From: Eudorina sp. 2006-703-Eu-15
Taxonomy: Eukaryota > Chlorophyta > Chlorophyceae > Chlamydomonadales > Volvocaceae
Direction: 5' to 3'
NCBI GenBank assembly: GCA_003117195.1
Contig: BDSI01000047.1
Span: 806,501-870,500 of the forward strand
Length of the DNA: 64,000 nucleotides
Position 1 is the first letter of the stretch; each line of letters opens with the position of its first letter. A model generated the notes under the pieces. That model had not been told where the DNA came from. It saw only the letters and a list, made by a program, of their open reading frames with translations, and searched no databases. The translations under genes were made by a program, and so were the position numbers. Positions 11,638-48,666 of the stretch are shown here, one piece after another.

Positions 11638-14600
11638 ATGGCAGCAGAAAGAAAGCTGAAAGCGGAAATAGACCGCACTCTGAAAAAGGTGCAAGAAGGG
11701 CAAGAGATTTTTAACGACATATGGAACCAGGCAAGGCAGAATGTACATTCTCCATGCATATGCCAGACCTGGCGGGACTGGGTGCTCACAGCGGTCTGGC
11801 CGTGCCGCAGTACTCGGCGCACAAGCAAGCGCATGATCCGGAAAATCAGAATCAGCGGGAGAAGCTTGAAGGGGAGCTCAAGAAGGAGATTAAGAAACTG
11901 CAGCGATTGCGAGAGCAAATAAAGGGATGGTGCGTATAGGGTTGGGCTGGAGCCGGTCCCGTTCTTCACGGCTTATTCAACGACTCCTGGCATGGCGTAG
12001 GATTGCTGGAGCCGACATCAAGGACAAGCAGCCCTTGATCGATGCGCGCAAGTCAATAGAGCGCGACATGGAGCGATTTAAGGCCTGCGAGAAGGAGGCC
12101 AAAGCGAAAGGCAGCGCAGCAGGGGGGCCTGATCGTGACCCCAAGCAGCGAGCCAAGGATGAGGCGCGGGACTGGATCAACACCGTCGTTGACCAACTCA
12201 CGGAAAAGGTATGGGCCCGCTCCTCTTGAGCAGTGTCATTCCCGTGTCATTCCCGGGGCTCCTCGTGCACCCTGTCCCTGGATGCCCTCTGTCTACTCCG
12301 GTGCCGGCGGAATACCCCGGATGTGCGGACGGGCGTGATCGGATATCACTGAAGGGCCTGGTGCTGGATTAGGGTTTCGGCTACATGCTTCGTGGGGCAG
12401 TGCCTGGGTATTCTTGTCTTCAGATGTGCTGGCGGGGTGTAAATGCCGTGTCTCGAACTGGATTTGTACCGGTTGTGGGGTCAGGGAGGATGGGAAAGGT
12501 ATGATGAGATAAGCTCGTCGGTATGCCTCCACGGCTGATGCGCGCAGGTCAGGAGTTCTGATTCGCGTGGTTCATTTGGGTCTGCCCCCTCCAATCCCAT
12601 TCTCATCCTGCACCCCTCTCTCATTCCATGGCGCCAGGTGGAGACGATGGAGGCGGAGATGGAGGAGCTGCAGGTAGCGATGCTGCCTGTCCCGTCTCTG
12701 TGTCTTTTTGCTTTACTGCCGGGGTTTGAGGCTGCGGACACCCCAAAGCGTTGGGGTGCAGCGGTGGTGTCTGCTGGGTTTCCCCAGCACGCTGTCTGCT
12801 GCCATCTCTTCGCCTCTGCGTCGTTCGTGTTCGTTGCCGGGATCCCGTATCGTACCCGGTGGCAACCAGTGCGGAAATACCCCTTGGTACTTAACGCTAG
12901 CGGCTCCAGAGATGCAGAACAAACACGCACTCTCCAGCCAGCTGTCAACCGCTGCCGGCAGAACCATGGCCTCAATCGCGTTGAATCGCATTCGGAGGAG
13001 ACTGCTGTGGCACGATGCATGACAACCGCTTTCTAAAACAGAATGTACCGGATGTTAATTTGGCTTGCCGGTCTCCTACGGTTCCTCGCGCTCGGTAGGT
13101 TACGGTGAAGAAGCGCCAGAAGCCCCCTGCCCGGCTGACCTCCCTGGAGGAGACCGTGGGGCGCCATAAGGACCACATTGACCGGTTGGAGAAGGTGCTG
13201 CGGTGCATTGACAACGAGACGATCCAGCCGGACGAGCTGTCGGACCTCAAAGAGGATATGGACATGTACCTGGTGGGTGCGGGGGCCCGCCGAGGGGGTT
13301 GGGGGCGGAGCTGCCTGACTTTGGTTGGATCTTGGGGCCTGGACGCGCACGTTGTGGGCCTCTTGTGGACTTTTAAACATTTGACGCAAGGGCCGATGTT
13401 GGCAGCGGTTCACGGCGGGACTGGGTCTTGGAATGGGACGAGAGGTTGGGGCGGCGAGCAACGCGCATCACGCGAGTCGGGAGGGCTGCACTGCAGGGCC
13501 ATGACCTGGGGGGCCGTGACCCGTGAGGGGGGAACGCAGCCAGATGTTGTGGAACAAGGGAACCAGGGGGTCAAACTTCCAATAAGGCCCGCTACGCGCG
13601 ACAGGCAAGCGGCGCGTGCCGTGTCGCTTGCGCGGCTAAATTTTTTGAAAGTATAGCAAGCCGAGTGGAGTGGAGCCTCGCGGGTGCCTTGCGGGAGCCA
13701 GGGTCCCGGCGTTAACCCGGAACTGTTGATCTGCGGGTGGGATGACTCGTCGGTGCAGCCGCTTACGTTCAGTTCGATGTGTGGCGTTGCAGGGCGCCGA
13801 GGACGCGGAGGAGCTGTCGCATTTGGACATGACCAACGTGGACGAGCTGTACAGCGTTTTCCAGGTGCGGCGATGACGGGCGGCCGTACATGCAGAGCCT
13901 GCTGGCGGCTCGGGAAACGCGGCTATCGCGAATGCGTGGTGCGGAAATCCCGAAGCCCGCCTGTACGGTTACCCTCCGCGACTAGCTGGTCGCAACACAC
14001 TGTGTGTGACATTGTGAAACGGTTCGTGCATCGGATAGGTTTAGGGGGAAGATGTCTGTGCGACCGGCCAGGCGTCAAGACTGGCACGTTGCCCGCGGCC
14101 TGAATAGGGACCCCGTAAGCTTTGCCCGAACGACATGTCAAGATGTCATTGAGTCCGGTCGACGGCGCCTGCTCGGCGCATGTTTCAGCTGTGCAGTAAC
14201 GGCGACGTGGTTGTTTGATTGGATTATTGATTCCAAACCGATTTTGTGAATTTAACTTGAGTTGAACCTTGAGTTGAAGTCCATGCCCCGGATGCGGCGT
14301 CGCCGATGCGTATGCGTGTGGGTGGCCTCCCTCCTGCTGCTCATCTGCACGGCTGCGGCCCGGTACAGGATCGGCTTGACGCGGTGGACAACGCAGCGCC
14401 CGCGGCGCCTCTGCATAGCGTCAAGCACGGCAAGGGCGGGCGGGAGAAGGAGGTGGAGGAGGCGCGCGAGAAGGAGCGTGAACGGGAGCGGGCTGCGGCC
14501 GCAGCTGCCAAGGCGCAGCTTATAGCGCAGGTGAGGAGCCCGCGCAGCAGAAAGTAGATCACGGGGGAACCCGCCGGGTTGGTGGGATGGGATGGCTGGG

Positions 14601-17600
14601 CGCCGGCGCGAGAAGGCGAACGTTCGTCACCTCGTGCCGCCCCCCAGCCAGTGCGCCGCCAGTTCGCGGGACACACATTGGGCCTAGGGTAGTGTGCTGG
14701 TTGGGTCATGGGCATCTATGCGCGGGTTCCTGGGTTCGCGTCCCAGGGAATATACATTCACAAACTGGAGGAGGGATCGGGTTCGCTTTGGTGGATGGTG
14801 GGTCCCCACAGTCCGGCAGCCGGCGTTACAGCTTCAGACCTCAGTATGCGACCCAGATGTCATCGCAGGGCGAGGCCCCGGCAGCGGGGAGGGACATGTC
14901 GCCGGCCGTTGGTGCGGTGCATGGTAATCATCCACATACCGTTAGTTGCTCCCTTTCCGTAGTGCTGGTTCGTCCGCAGCGGCACCAGCAGTGGTGGTAA
15001 GGCAGGTGCGCTCACCCCTCCCCCTGGTTGTCTGCCCTCCCCCCTAGGGCAACACGAACCTCAAATTGCACGACGACGACGATGTACGGAAGCCGCTCGG
15101 TAGCGCCGGCAGCGTTGGGGTCGGCACTGCTGTCAGCACCACGGGCAGCGTCGGAGCGCCCACGGGCAAGCCCTCGACGCCCGCGGCGGCGACGCCAACG
15201 GCATCGGCGGCGGCGGCGGCCGCGGGGCTGCCGATGCCCGTGTCGCCGCTGGCGGCACCGCCTCCCTCCGTCGGTCCCTCCGTCGGTCCCTCAGGCGTCC
15301 GTCAGGCGACGCCGTCCACACCCTCAAAGGAGCCAGACTCGGGTGGGCCCTTCGCTTTCGGCGTGATTAGGACTCGTCCCTCGTCTCACCATGGACCCTT
15401 AAGCCAGATGCACAGCAAGGGTTCTCACCCAGACCTTTCTTTGTAGGCCCTGACACACACCTTGAAATTTGACTACATGAATTCCTCAACGCCGGTGCCA
15501 CGTAATCATGCTCAGTTTTACTCCGGTCTGCTCGGCACCAACCACTTTGGGCCGTCCCCCCTCGCCCATGCTAGGCCATCATGATTCTGTTTGCCGTGCC
15601 CGCCTCCCCACCTCCTCCCCACCCAGACTGCGGGCTCATCTCTTTTCATGACTGGCACTGGCATTTTCTTCACCGGCTTTCCGCTGTTAGCAATGTACCT
15701 AATCCCTGTACCTCCTACACTTCCTGTGGGACCGCTGCATCTCTCCAGGGACGGTGACGCCCCGGACCGCCACCCTCGCGGCCGCGTCCACAGCATCCCC
15801 TGGCCTCGCGTCCTCCGAAACGGCATCCCCTATGCCCCCGCGGCCGCCCGGTATGGCCGGCACGGGGGGAGCGGCCCATTCCGCACCCGGGCTGGGGACG
15901 GTGATGGGTCCCGGGCAGGTGCCCCCCCCTCCTCCGGGGATCCTGTTGGGGGCGGGCGGCCCTCGGACACCACCAGCAGGACCGGCGACGGCCAACGGCA
16001 GCGCCAGCGGCAGCATTGACGGCGGCATGCCACGGTGGCTGGCTGCAGCGGCGTCTGGCGCGCCGGGAGCCGGGTCGCAGGGCTCGGAGGTAAGGACTTT
16101 GAGGGTGGCAGGGAGGCCCGGCTGCGCGGCCGTGCCGGAGTGTGCGGTGCGGCCTGAAGCTTTGGGGGGGGGGGAGGCGGAGGGCACTTGCCGCTGGGGA
16201 GTTGCGGTGCAGCTGGCGGGCTGACACCGCATGGGCGTGAGGGTTCGAGGCGCCTTTTGATTGAGCGCAGATGGTCTTCCTTGATTTGTGCGACCTGAGT
16301 TGCCGCGTACCGCCCTGCACACCACAGGAAGTGGCGCCCTCACAGAACGGGGCGGGACCGGGCCCGGGGGCCGGTGCCACAGCGGCCGCAGGGGGTGCGG
16401 TCGGGCTGTCGGGCAGCAACTTCCCAGCGGCAGGGCCGGGGCCGGCGGCAGCTGCGGCAGCCGCGGACGCCGGCGCGGGACCGATAGCGTTGGCAGCGGG
16501 GGCCGTGGCGGGGCCAGCGGCGGCGGGACGTCAGCCAGCGGATCGCGGGCCAGCAGCAGCGGCGGGGGTGCCGTCAGGTAGGGCATATCGCATATGTGCT
16601 CAGAGCGCAGACAGGGTACGCGCGAGTCAAGGGCGTCACCGGGCGTCAGGAAGGGTTTTACGCGGGGTCTGACGATGTTTTCGAATGGCATGAAGGGAAG
16701 ACGAATGATTTACCAGCGTCGGGAAGGGTTTTACCTGGCGGTACAAAGAGGTTTTACGGGGCAGCGCGTAAGGGCGACACAATGGATTTTACTGTGTGAC
16801 ACGAAAGATAGGTTTTACAGGGCGGCATAAAGCTTTTAGGTTTTTAGGTTTAGCGTAGGTTTTGTCGGGTGGCACGAAGGGCTTGACTCGGTTCACGAGG
16901 GGTTTATCGCTGTAACTTGTGCGGCGACGCATTCGTGGTGATGCCGTGGATTGCGCAGCCGCAAGGGCGCAGGTGCCACGGTGTGGTCTTACATTTGATG
17001 GGGGATGATACGGGTGATGGGGAATGACGGGTGATGGGGGTGCTTTGTAGCGCAAGAAGTGAGCGCTGTAAGGCGAGCACGTTAGTCTGGCCAATCTCGG
17101 TGTGGCATCAACCCGTAAAGGCGCCACGGCTCTCCCTCGGCTCTGCACTGCCATTCCTCTCACTTTGCCTCGCCGCGTCGCTGGCTGCGTGCTCGTCCTG
17201 CCCGGACGCTCGTGCTAGGTCCCGCAGGCCCCAGCGGCCTAATGGGTGGCGGCTTGGAAACGCTCACAGCGAGGATGGCGGGCGTCAACCTGGCCGGCGG
17301 GGCCGGGACAGGTCCCGCCGCGGGGTCGGGAGCCGGGGTCGGGCCCGGGTCTGCGGGCGGGGGCGGTGCCGTGGGTCCCGGCGCGCTGGCGGCGCCGTCA
17401 TCCCAGTCAGGCGGCGGCGTGGGGTCAGCGGCCAGCGGCGCTGCGGCGCTGCTGCCTGGCGACCTGCCGCCGGTGGTGCCCGCCTATTCTGTGGCAGCGG
17501 CCAAGCAGATCCTGGAGTCGTGCTACGCGTGAGTCGTGTGGCTGTGGCCGCATGCTGGTAGGGGGCTGCTGTCATAGCCCCCAGCACTGTGGTCGTGTGG

Positions 17601-19111
17601 TGGGGCTTAGGGGCCGGCGCCGAAGGGGTTGTTGTTAGTCGTTCCAAGTTCTCTTGACGCCGCACCCGGAGTATGCACTGTTCGGCTGCCGACAGCACAG
17701 GTAGACTGCATGGACTGACGGAGGTCCGGCGTGGCTTCCCTGCTGCACCTCGGTATCCTCCGACAGGCGCGGGGTGATGCCGCAGCTGTCTGACACGGAG
17801 TGGAGGCACACGCGGCCGAGGCACCCCGTCGCGGTGCCGGCGTCGTACCCCAAGGTGCGCACACGTGGGTCGGTGGGTCGGTGTGCGTAGGTCCGCATGC
17901 CTCTTGAGTGCTTCCCTGGTTAAGTGAAAAGCGATCGGACAGATTTGCTTCTCGCTGACGGCTTGTCGGTTGCTGCGTTCGATACGGAGAGGCGCTTACC
18001 GTACTCTTTCCCCCTCCGCTCTTTTCAACCTCCCTTTCTGCCCGCTCTACCCCAGACGGCTCCCGAGGTGGTCGATAACCCGGCGCTGTTCCGCAAGATG
18101 GACCCGGAGTGCCTCTTCTTCGCCTTCTACTTTCAGCCCAACACCTACCAGCAGGTGCGCTCGGGGCCCAGACCCCACAGTGTACTCCCTCCCTGCGCCA
18201 CGAAGTACTCAGCGGGTTACTTGGGCGGGCGAAATGTGGGTGTTGTGTGTGTGTGTGTGGGGGGGGGGCGCTGTGGCAATGGGCGAGAGGAAGGGAGGAG
18301 CGTCTGTCTGTCTTGTGTTGGTTGTCCTTGTGGTCAAGCGGAGCCTTGGGTCCGGGTTTGAATTGGGAACGCGCCGAGGAGGGCTTCCTCCCAGTACGTA
18401 CGAGCGTCACGCCGAAGGCGGGCGGCGCCTTCCCTGATGCGTGATGCCCATCCCGGGACCACCTCGCTACCCCCCGTCAGTTTCTCGCGGCGCATGAGCT
18501 CAAGCGGCAGTCCTGGCGCTTCCACCGCCACCACAACGCCTGGTTCCAGCGCTTCACGGAGCCCACGGTCACTTCGGAGGAGTTTGAGCAGGGCGCCTAC
18601 GTTTACTTCGACTACAACATTGTGCACGATGACCTGCAGGTGGGTGTTTCCTGTTTCATGGCGGCGGCTGTGGAGTGCCTGCGGGCCGAGACCGAGACGT
18701 GGAGACGTCGGGGTCGCGGGGTTGCTTCAGGCGTTAGGCGGGCGTTGGTTCAGTTGGTCGTGTCTTTCTTGGCCGCTGCCGCCCACGTCGCGCTCTCATT
18801 CGAGCCCTGCAGTGGAGGACGCCAGGGTGCACGGAATGGGCCTTGCGGCGGTATCAGGGGCAATACGGGTTGCGCGTTTTTGCGCGCGTTGTCATGGTCG
18901 GGCAGAGCCGCGGTCCGGCAGAGCCGTGATGCGGTAAACCAAAAACCAAAACCCTACGCCCGCGCCCGCGTACCCGCAGACCGGGTGGTGCTACCGCCGC
19001 AAGGAGAACTTCACCTTCCGGTACGACGCATTGGAGGACGAGCTGCGCGTCGCCAACCTGACGCCCCAGCAGACCGTAGCCATGGCCATGGCGCAGGTGC
19101 AGGGGCTGTGA
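11638..19111 (+). CDS. NOT3: CCR4-NOT complex subunit NOT3/NOT5
   Basis: NOT3/NOT5 (CNOT3 in animals) is a scaffold subunit of the CCR4-NOT complex, which deadenylates mRNA in the cytoplasm. Fifteen exons: 11638-11730, 11811-11929, 12001-12208, 12638-12673, 13099-13272, 13793-13864, 14369-14530, 15048-15342, 15749-16089, 16328-16577, 17219-17528, 17767-17854, 18056-18154, 18481-18639, 18980-19111. They sum to 2,538 nt (845 residues) without a frame break. Residues 1-234 form the charged, coiled-coil Not3 N-terminal domain (signature [16 protein letters not shown]). Residues about 280-690 are Ala/Gly/Pro-rich low complexity. Residues about 718-830 are the NOT box ([44 protein letters not shown]). 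The first intron appears to have a GC donor; its acceptor could also lie about 12 nt later. Exon 11 has two in-frame acceptors 9 nt apart (17218 or 17227). Confidence 0.93.
16648..16900 (+). repeat. Degenerate tandem repeat in a NOT3 intron
   Basis: The motif GGTTTTAC recurs several times (near 16653, 16727, 16752, 16811) within similar surroundings of roughly 40-80 bp, between NOT3 exons 10 and 11. It looks like an old, diverged minisatellite. It has no coding role. Confidence 0.5.
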
Positions 19112-21237
19112 GGAGGATGCTGATGAGGATGAGCTGTTGCGGAGGCGGCGCAGGGCAGACGCTTGACGCGGCTGATGGGGCGAGGCAGTTCCGGGACCCA
19201 AATGCGTACGTGACGGGTTTGGGTCGGTTGCTTATGTGTGGGTTAGGGCGGCCGCGGGGAGTGCGTCAGCTATCTAGCGCGCTGGAAGCTGTCGGTCACT
19301 GTCGATCGGGCGCTGCCTGTGCTTCGGGGCTGTGCGCTTGACCCGGACGATCCCTCCCGACGGAACTACGTTCGTCTTCCGCGCCGTGAATCCTTGTGTC
19401 GGAGAGCGTAATAAGTTAGTGCCGGAGAGCACGCCGGGTGGTCGAATGCTGGGTGGGTGGGGGGCGGAGGTTGACCGCCGGGGAGTGCGGGGAGCCGCGC
19501 CGAAAGCTTGTTATTTACGTACTGGACCATGCATCCGAATAACTGCCCGGCGGTCGGCAGGGAGTTGTCCCCTGGAGCACTTGAGGAGAGTGCGCGTCCG
19601 TCTGATTGTGTATGGTATGTATGCGCGCGTGCCCTGTATGTGCCACTGAGTTTTATTGCAGTCCACGTTGCTCGGACGCGCCATGCGACCGTACGTTACC
19701 AAAACATGCATACATCACCGCTGGAACGAACAGCCTTCTGAACGGGTTGGTGGTCTTGGCCCGATGTCTGCCGGCGCCGACGGCGCGAGGCGCAGCGCGC
19801 GAGCAAAGACGGTGCTGCCCCATTGACGATCCGATGAGGAGTCTGCCCATCCACCAGGCACCGGATGGCGTTAGCAGTCATTCCTTAGCCATGCAAGCCC
19901 AGATGGCCCAGCAGGGCTGCCTTGACTTGTGGACCCCCTAAACATAATTTTGGGTGAGGCGGCCTAGATAGCTAGGCAGTCCATCAAGGCGGACTCAGTA
20001 CGAAACGCAGCGCCCTCGTCCGCCCGAGCAGAAGCCGCCGCTTGGAAGCCCAGAAGGACAGGGAAGGACCCATGCATGGCATATGCCTCCTTGCCCTCAG
20101 TCAGTTGACGGAACGTTGGTAGATATCGCGTACACCCCGCGACTGGATTCTAGTCCTGGATGTGAGAATGTGAGATGGCGCGTCAAGATGGGGCAGTAAG
20201 ACAGGCTGCATGCTGCGGGTCAACCACATACCGGTACAAGGATTGAGGGCTCATGCACATCCGTGCACATCCTGCACCTACCTGGTTCGTTCTTACCATA
20301 TTTCAGAAACTTGTACATTCCCGATGTACCATGCAACATTGTTTTCTATGGACCGAAGTAAATTGAATTTCAGTAAAGATAGTTGACGCCATCGAATTTG
20401 TGTAGGCCAAGCAAATGCTTTCGTTCGTCCGTTAATAATCTGCGATCGATACACATACCAGCATTACAAACACGCGCGGCGCTTAGCTGACTTTCGTCCC
20501 TCAGCAGGCATCAGCAGGCTCCAACGGCGCCCGCGGCTAGCGTGCCATCACCAACGGCCAACTATCACCCATGGGGCGTCGCGCGCATGGCGCGCACGAA
20601 ATGTGTCAACCTACCACGCCTTGAGTTACCCCTAAGATTAAGGCTGCGGATGTTTTGGGGTTTTCCATAAAGTAAGCCTCGCCTTTCTGCTTAAACATTC
20701 ACGAGAACGATCCTACGTCATCCATTTCCTCATTCATTTTGCGAAAGCAATGGGTAAATGTGTTTTTAGCTGGTTGGTGCATGGTCGCTGGTCACCACAA
20801 AAGAGTGAGTCATTTTCGGACGCATTACAGTTTAGATGCATGACACCTCCCAATGCACACGCGATTCTCGTTTGCTATATGCCACGGCCTAAATGCACAC
20901 AAAACGCACAGCGACGTATCATGTACGGTTATTGCCTGGCCAGCAACTTCTTCTGTGAAGGACGAAAGAAAAGAATGCGTTTGACCCGGGCATGCACCAC
21001 ACGTTGCAAGTTGCGGATACTTACACACTTATATAAGTGTTGGTATACGAGCGAGGTTATACGTCATCGCGCGTACAGCGAGTCGAAGTGTGATAGAGTT
21101 ACCGCCGGTTGTATGAGTAAAACGAGGAATTCACATCACTTATTAACCAACAACACAGTCAGGCTAAATGACTTCACGTTTTATAATTCTGTGTCGCACA
21201 ATTTAGCTTTGTGCATCATCACAGTTTTAGTCAAGGA
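19112..21237. other. Spacer between NOT3 and gene A; composition boundary
   Basis: A 2.1-kb region without a supported gene. It should include the NOT3 3' untranslated region and the gene A promoter. I found no TGTAA motif downstream of the NOT3 stop. Around 20.3 kb the sequence turns from GC-rich to clearly AT-richer, and this continues through gene A. Confidence 0.45.
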
Positions 21238-45272
<24,035 letters not shown>

Positions 45273-46321
45273 CATCGATATATATTCATTTGCAGCTATC
45301 AGACAAAATGACACGTTTGCGTGTGTGCATCACGCAGCGCGCGGCGAGCCAGCTGCCAAAGCTGCCGATCGATTGAACTGCATGTGAAGCCTCGCTCATT
45401 GTTGCACATTGTTCACACTACTTGCGTGCTGCTGATGAGACCTGCTGTTTATCGTAACAAAGAAAGAAGTGCTGTGCGGGTAGTGCGGGTGATTTTACTG
45501 CGGTGACCATTGCCTCAGCGTGGGGACGGCTGTTCCCCTGGCGGTTTGGGATTTTTACGTATGTGTGGATTTGGCCCGCCCTCAAGTTGATCGATTATCG
45601 ATCCGGAGCGAGGTAAGCGAGGGGTGGCCGATTGAGGGGTGGCCGACCGAGGGGCGCCACTGCCTACCTACATAGTTACGTACCGACAGCTGCTGACTGT
45701 CAATGCGTGACGGAACGAACGGCGGCGGGGGCCTACCTGCGGATCGATGGGGCTCTCGGTTTAAAGTTGCGGCGGGCCTAATGCATGACTGGCTGGTACT
45801 TCCTTTTGGGTCGGTGATTGGCGTTACCCATCTCGATCGGCCGTATTTGGTGTAATGCACGAATAGGCCACGCAGGGTGATCGATCTTTATTTACCGTGT
45901 CTAGCTCTACTAGCTCCCCTTAGCGAGTACTTCCAATTATTGGTCAGTGTCATCAGTGCGTGTACGTAGTCCGCTGACATTGCCCTCCTCGCAGCAGCGA
46001 GGGTCTGGGGCGGGCGGGCACGTGTTTTGTTTTTACTGATGCAAATGATGGATTGTGTAACATGCTGAATTGGAGTTCATTGCGTGCGTAGCGTATGTAG
46101 AACCCTGCGGTGTTCATAAATTCACGGTGTTCAGCGTCAACGAGCCCCATAGATTGCAGCTCGCACGTATCATTAATATTATGCATAGAGCGATCGAGAT
46201 TGAGATGGGGTGCGTGGTCCGATGCGCTGGCAAGCGAGCCGGTCGTACGCGTATGCAATACAGCAACGTATGTAATACAGCACGGACTTATTATACTGTA
46301 ACCCGGCGTGACAATCGATTT
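45273..46321. other. Spacer downstream of gene A
   Basis: About 1 kb without a recognised gene. It holds the gene A 3' untranslated region. Confidence 0.5.
45851..45855 (+). promoter_or_regulatory. Candidate TGTAA poly(A) signal for gene A
   Basis: First TGTAA found after the gene A stop, about 580 nt downstream. A second lies near 46266. Tentative. Confidence 0.4.
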
Positions 46322-46869
46322 ATAGTGAATGAATGAATGAACGTTACAGCGGACCCCAAAGGAATCACCGGTGTATACCAGGGCAAGCCCCAGCAGGCCC
46401 CACCGCCAAGGTGGCAGGACACCTCCACACCTCAACGCCGCACCCAAAAACACACCGGGCCATGAGCCCATGACCCCACCCAGCCAGACACCGAATCAAG
46501 CAGAGGCGCGCAGCGGGGCAACACTACCAAAGGGAAAGGCACAGCAGAGGGCAGAATCCCCCAGAAGTGGATAAAGTCAAGCACAGGGGAGGTCGCCCAC
46601 ACAGGCACCCCAGCCATCACCCAGCTACCACCACCCCTGAGGCACCCAACGCTGCACCCTCTCGAGGTCTTGGAAGACCCACGCCTGGCTCGTGACACTG
46701 CCCAGCGACCGCTATTGGAGTAGCCCGCATCAGAAGAAATACCTAGGCCAAGCAATAACATATATACCAACGGGAGCCCTGCCTCCTACCCAATCTGAGG
46801 GCAGGCCAGGTCCCCAACTTGAGCCCCGGGTCGGATAACCCAAATACAAACAGGTAGAGGGCGGGGAAC

Positions 46870-47375
46870 CAGTGTTGCTATCTTCCAAAAAGGGGAAATA
46901 GAATTCCGCAGGTTTCCGGCCTGTCGCCAGTAGCCAAAAAACCTTTGGCAGGGCAGATTTTGGGGGGCTTCCGAGGTGCCAGGAAATAAAAACCTCCGAG
47001 GCAGGCCGGAAATATTTCTGCGTGTTTCGACAGCAGGGCCACTGCTACCACAGCTACAACATAGATTCTCAGTCTTGGAGCCCTGAAGCGCGCTTTCCTT
47101 GCGTCGCGGATGCATGTGGGAGAGTAATCAGGAGTTGGGGACATGGCATCAGAGTGTGTTTTGGCGGTAGACAGGTGTACGATGCAGAAATTGCCCCTGC
47201 GCCTGCAGATTTCCAGGCCCTTTTGGTAGTCTGGAAAATAGTTGGCAGGGCAGATTTCCGGCTCTCCACAGCGTCAAATTAATGAAATCTCGCAGGTTTC
47301 TTGGGGGTCCGGGAAATAAAAAATTTCCGGGGTTTTGGCCCGTAAATATTCTTTTTATTTAAAATAGCAACACTG
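46870..47375. mobile_element. 506-bp hAT-like element with perfect 8-bp target duplication
   Basis: Ends CAGTGTTGCTATCTT and AAAATAGCAACACTG. The 8 bp on each side are identical: cggggaac at 46862-46869 and 47376-47383. The paralogous LINE-like copy near 2660-2690 shows the same site empty with one copy of that octamer (as its reverse complement). No transposase frame. The ends resemble those of 41695-41932 and 48359-53329. Confidence 0.88.
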
Positions 47376-47685
47376 CGGGGAACCCGTGCCTCATCCCTCA
47401 TCAGGAGCAGGCCCCGCACACCGCAAGACTCTCCCCGACACTTTCAAGAAAGGGTGGAAGGGGCCCACCGAGGTCCATCCACGTTTCGGGAGTCCCAACT
47501 GGGCAAACCCGTGAAGGCGCCCCTTGCAGCGATTGCACGCCGCTCCCCTTGCTCTGCCAATTCCGATCCCGGCCGTACAGTCGTACCCTGACCAGGTGCT
47601 GACCGCCGCAGGGCGGCCGCCATGAATCGGCGACCAGTCTCCATGGCCGCGATCGCGGCCAACACTACCACATCCCGGGGTCGCC

Positions 47686-47736
47686 GGGGCTGTCACCGAT
47701 GACCCGCGGGGTCCGCTGTAACATCCTAATAATAAT
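47686..47736 (+). repeat. Short LINE-like 3' end, plus orientation
   Basis: About 48 bp, apparently identical to 57319-57382 over most of its length, ending GTCCGCTGTAAC plus an AT-rich tail. It interrupts the reverse-oriented LINE-like copy and is missing from the copy at 2345-3190. Probably the tail of a strongly 5'-truncated insertion. Confidence 0.55.
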
Positions 47737-48022
47737 CCCATATACACACATCGCTCCACGGGTGGCGGGGGTTCCGCCAGCCAGACATGCGTCCTCCTTA
47801 TCCGCGCCCCTAGGCGCGATTCCATCTGACCCACCACCGCCTGGGCCACCCGGCACGACCAGAAATGGTGCTGGCGGGGTGTTTCTGTCCCCCCGTCTTC
47901 CGTTGGGTATCCACCGCATCCACACCGCGCCACCCTCGCGTGGCGCATATGGGAATTGCCCAACAACGGGACGCCATAGTAGTGTAAGTCAATCCTCTAA
48001 TTTTATCAATAAAATACTATGT

Positions 48023-48072
48023 ACTAGCTACTTGGAATATTTATTAATAAATATTCCAACGAAGTAGCTAGT
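48023..48072. repeat. 50-bp AT-rich palindrome
   Basis: A near-perfect inverted repeat: ACTAGCTACTT ... GGAATATTTATT on the left is mirrored by AATAAATATTCC ... AAGTAGCTAGT on the right, with only a small internal mismatch. It could be a hairpin or a tiny palindromic insertion. Confidence 0.7.
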
Positions 48073-48636
48073 CAACTACAGATCAACAACCATATGCAGG
48101 TTTGCATATCTATCGCTTGCCATTCACCGCAAAGGACGGGGACCACACAAACATTCTATTGGTGTTTCAATTTCGGCGCCAGTTTACAGCAGCTTGCAAA
48201 GAGCGCAGTAGGAACGAGCGTGGAACAGTTCAATATACACGCACGTGCACTGCCCTGTGATCTATCGACACTATCCGCGCGAATGGACCAGCCTGGAGGC
48301 TATGACCTGGTACCCGGCTCGGTTATTAGCAAGGCTCTTGTGTGGAGCGCATGTGGGCCAGGGTGGCTATCTTATTTTTTGGAGTATCTACAGCCAGAGA
48401 TATACCCGGCTTAGAAACGCTAGAAACGTATAGGTTTTCCGAGCTTGTGAGGAAAACCAAGGTTTTCTGCAATATACGACAGACGAGCGTCTGTGGTTCT
48501 GGAGCCGGGTGGCCCCTGTTGGGACGCAGAAGCGTCAGTGTTTGGTACTTTTCGGAGATCATCGTAGCGCTACGGGTTGTGCTGGCGTTGGACTTTTTGT
48601 TGCGGCTGTGTGTTGGCCGTTTGTTATTGTCCATCG

Positions 48637-48663
48637 TCGGTGCGTCCTCGCCCTTCTCCGGCC
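48637..48663 (+). repeat. 27-bp direct repeat, left copy (DIRS)
   Basis: This 27-bp block ends three bases before the gag ATG and recurs exactly at 52890-52916, just after the recombinase frame. Position and spacing suggest the split direct repeats of PAT-like DIRS elements or an internal copy of an element end. Confidence 0.7.
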
Positions 48664-48666
48664 ATT

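Larger units (their letters stand above)
46322..47970 (-). mobile_element. LINE-like repeat copy, reverse orientation, interrupted
   Basis: Minus-strand copy of the family at 2345-3190, ending (at low coordinates) with GTCCGCTGTAAC and an ATTC-type tail around 46325-46350. Its upstream end holds a minus-strand frame (up to 47966) with a Cys/His cluster (CGCGGYPTEDGG...HHFWSC..AQAV) like the zinc-binding tail after reverse transcriptase in plant and algal LINEs. It is split by the 506-bp element at 46870-47375. Confidence 0.6.

Noticed and set aside
15699..16691. Long minus-strand frames opposite NOT3 (up to 330 codons)
   Set aside because: Shadows of GC-rich NOT3 exons; the plus-strand exons splice in frame and match a known family.
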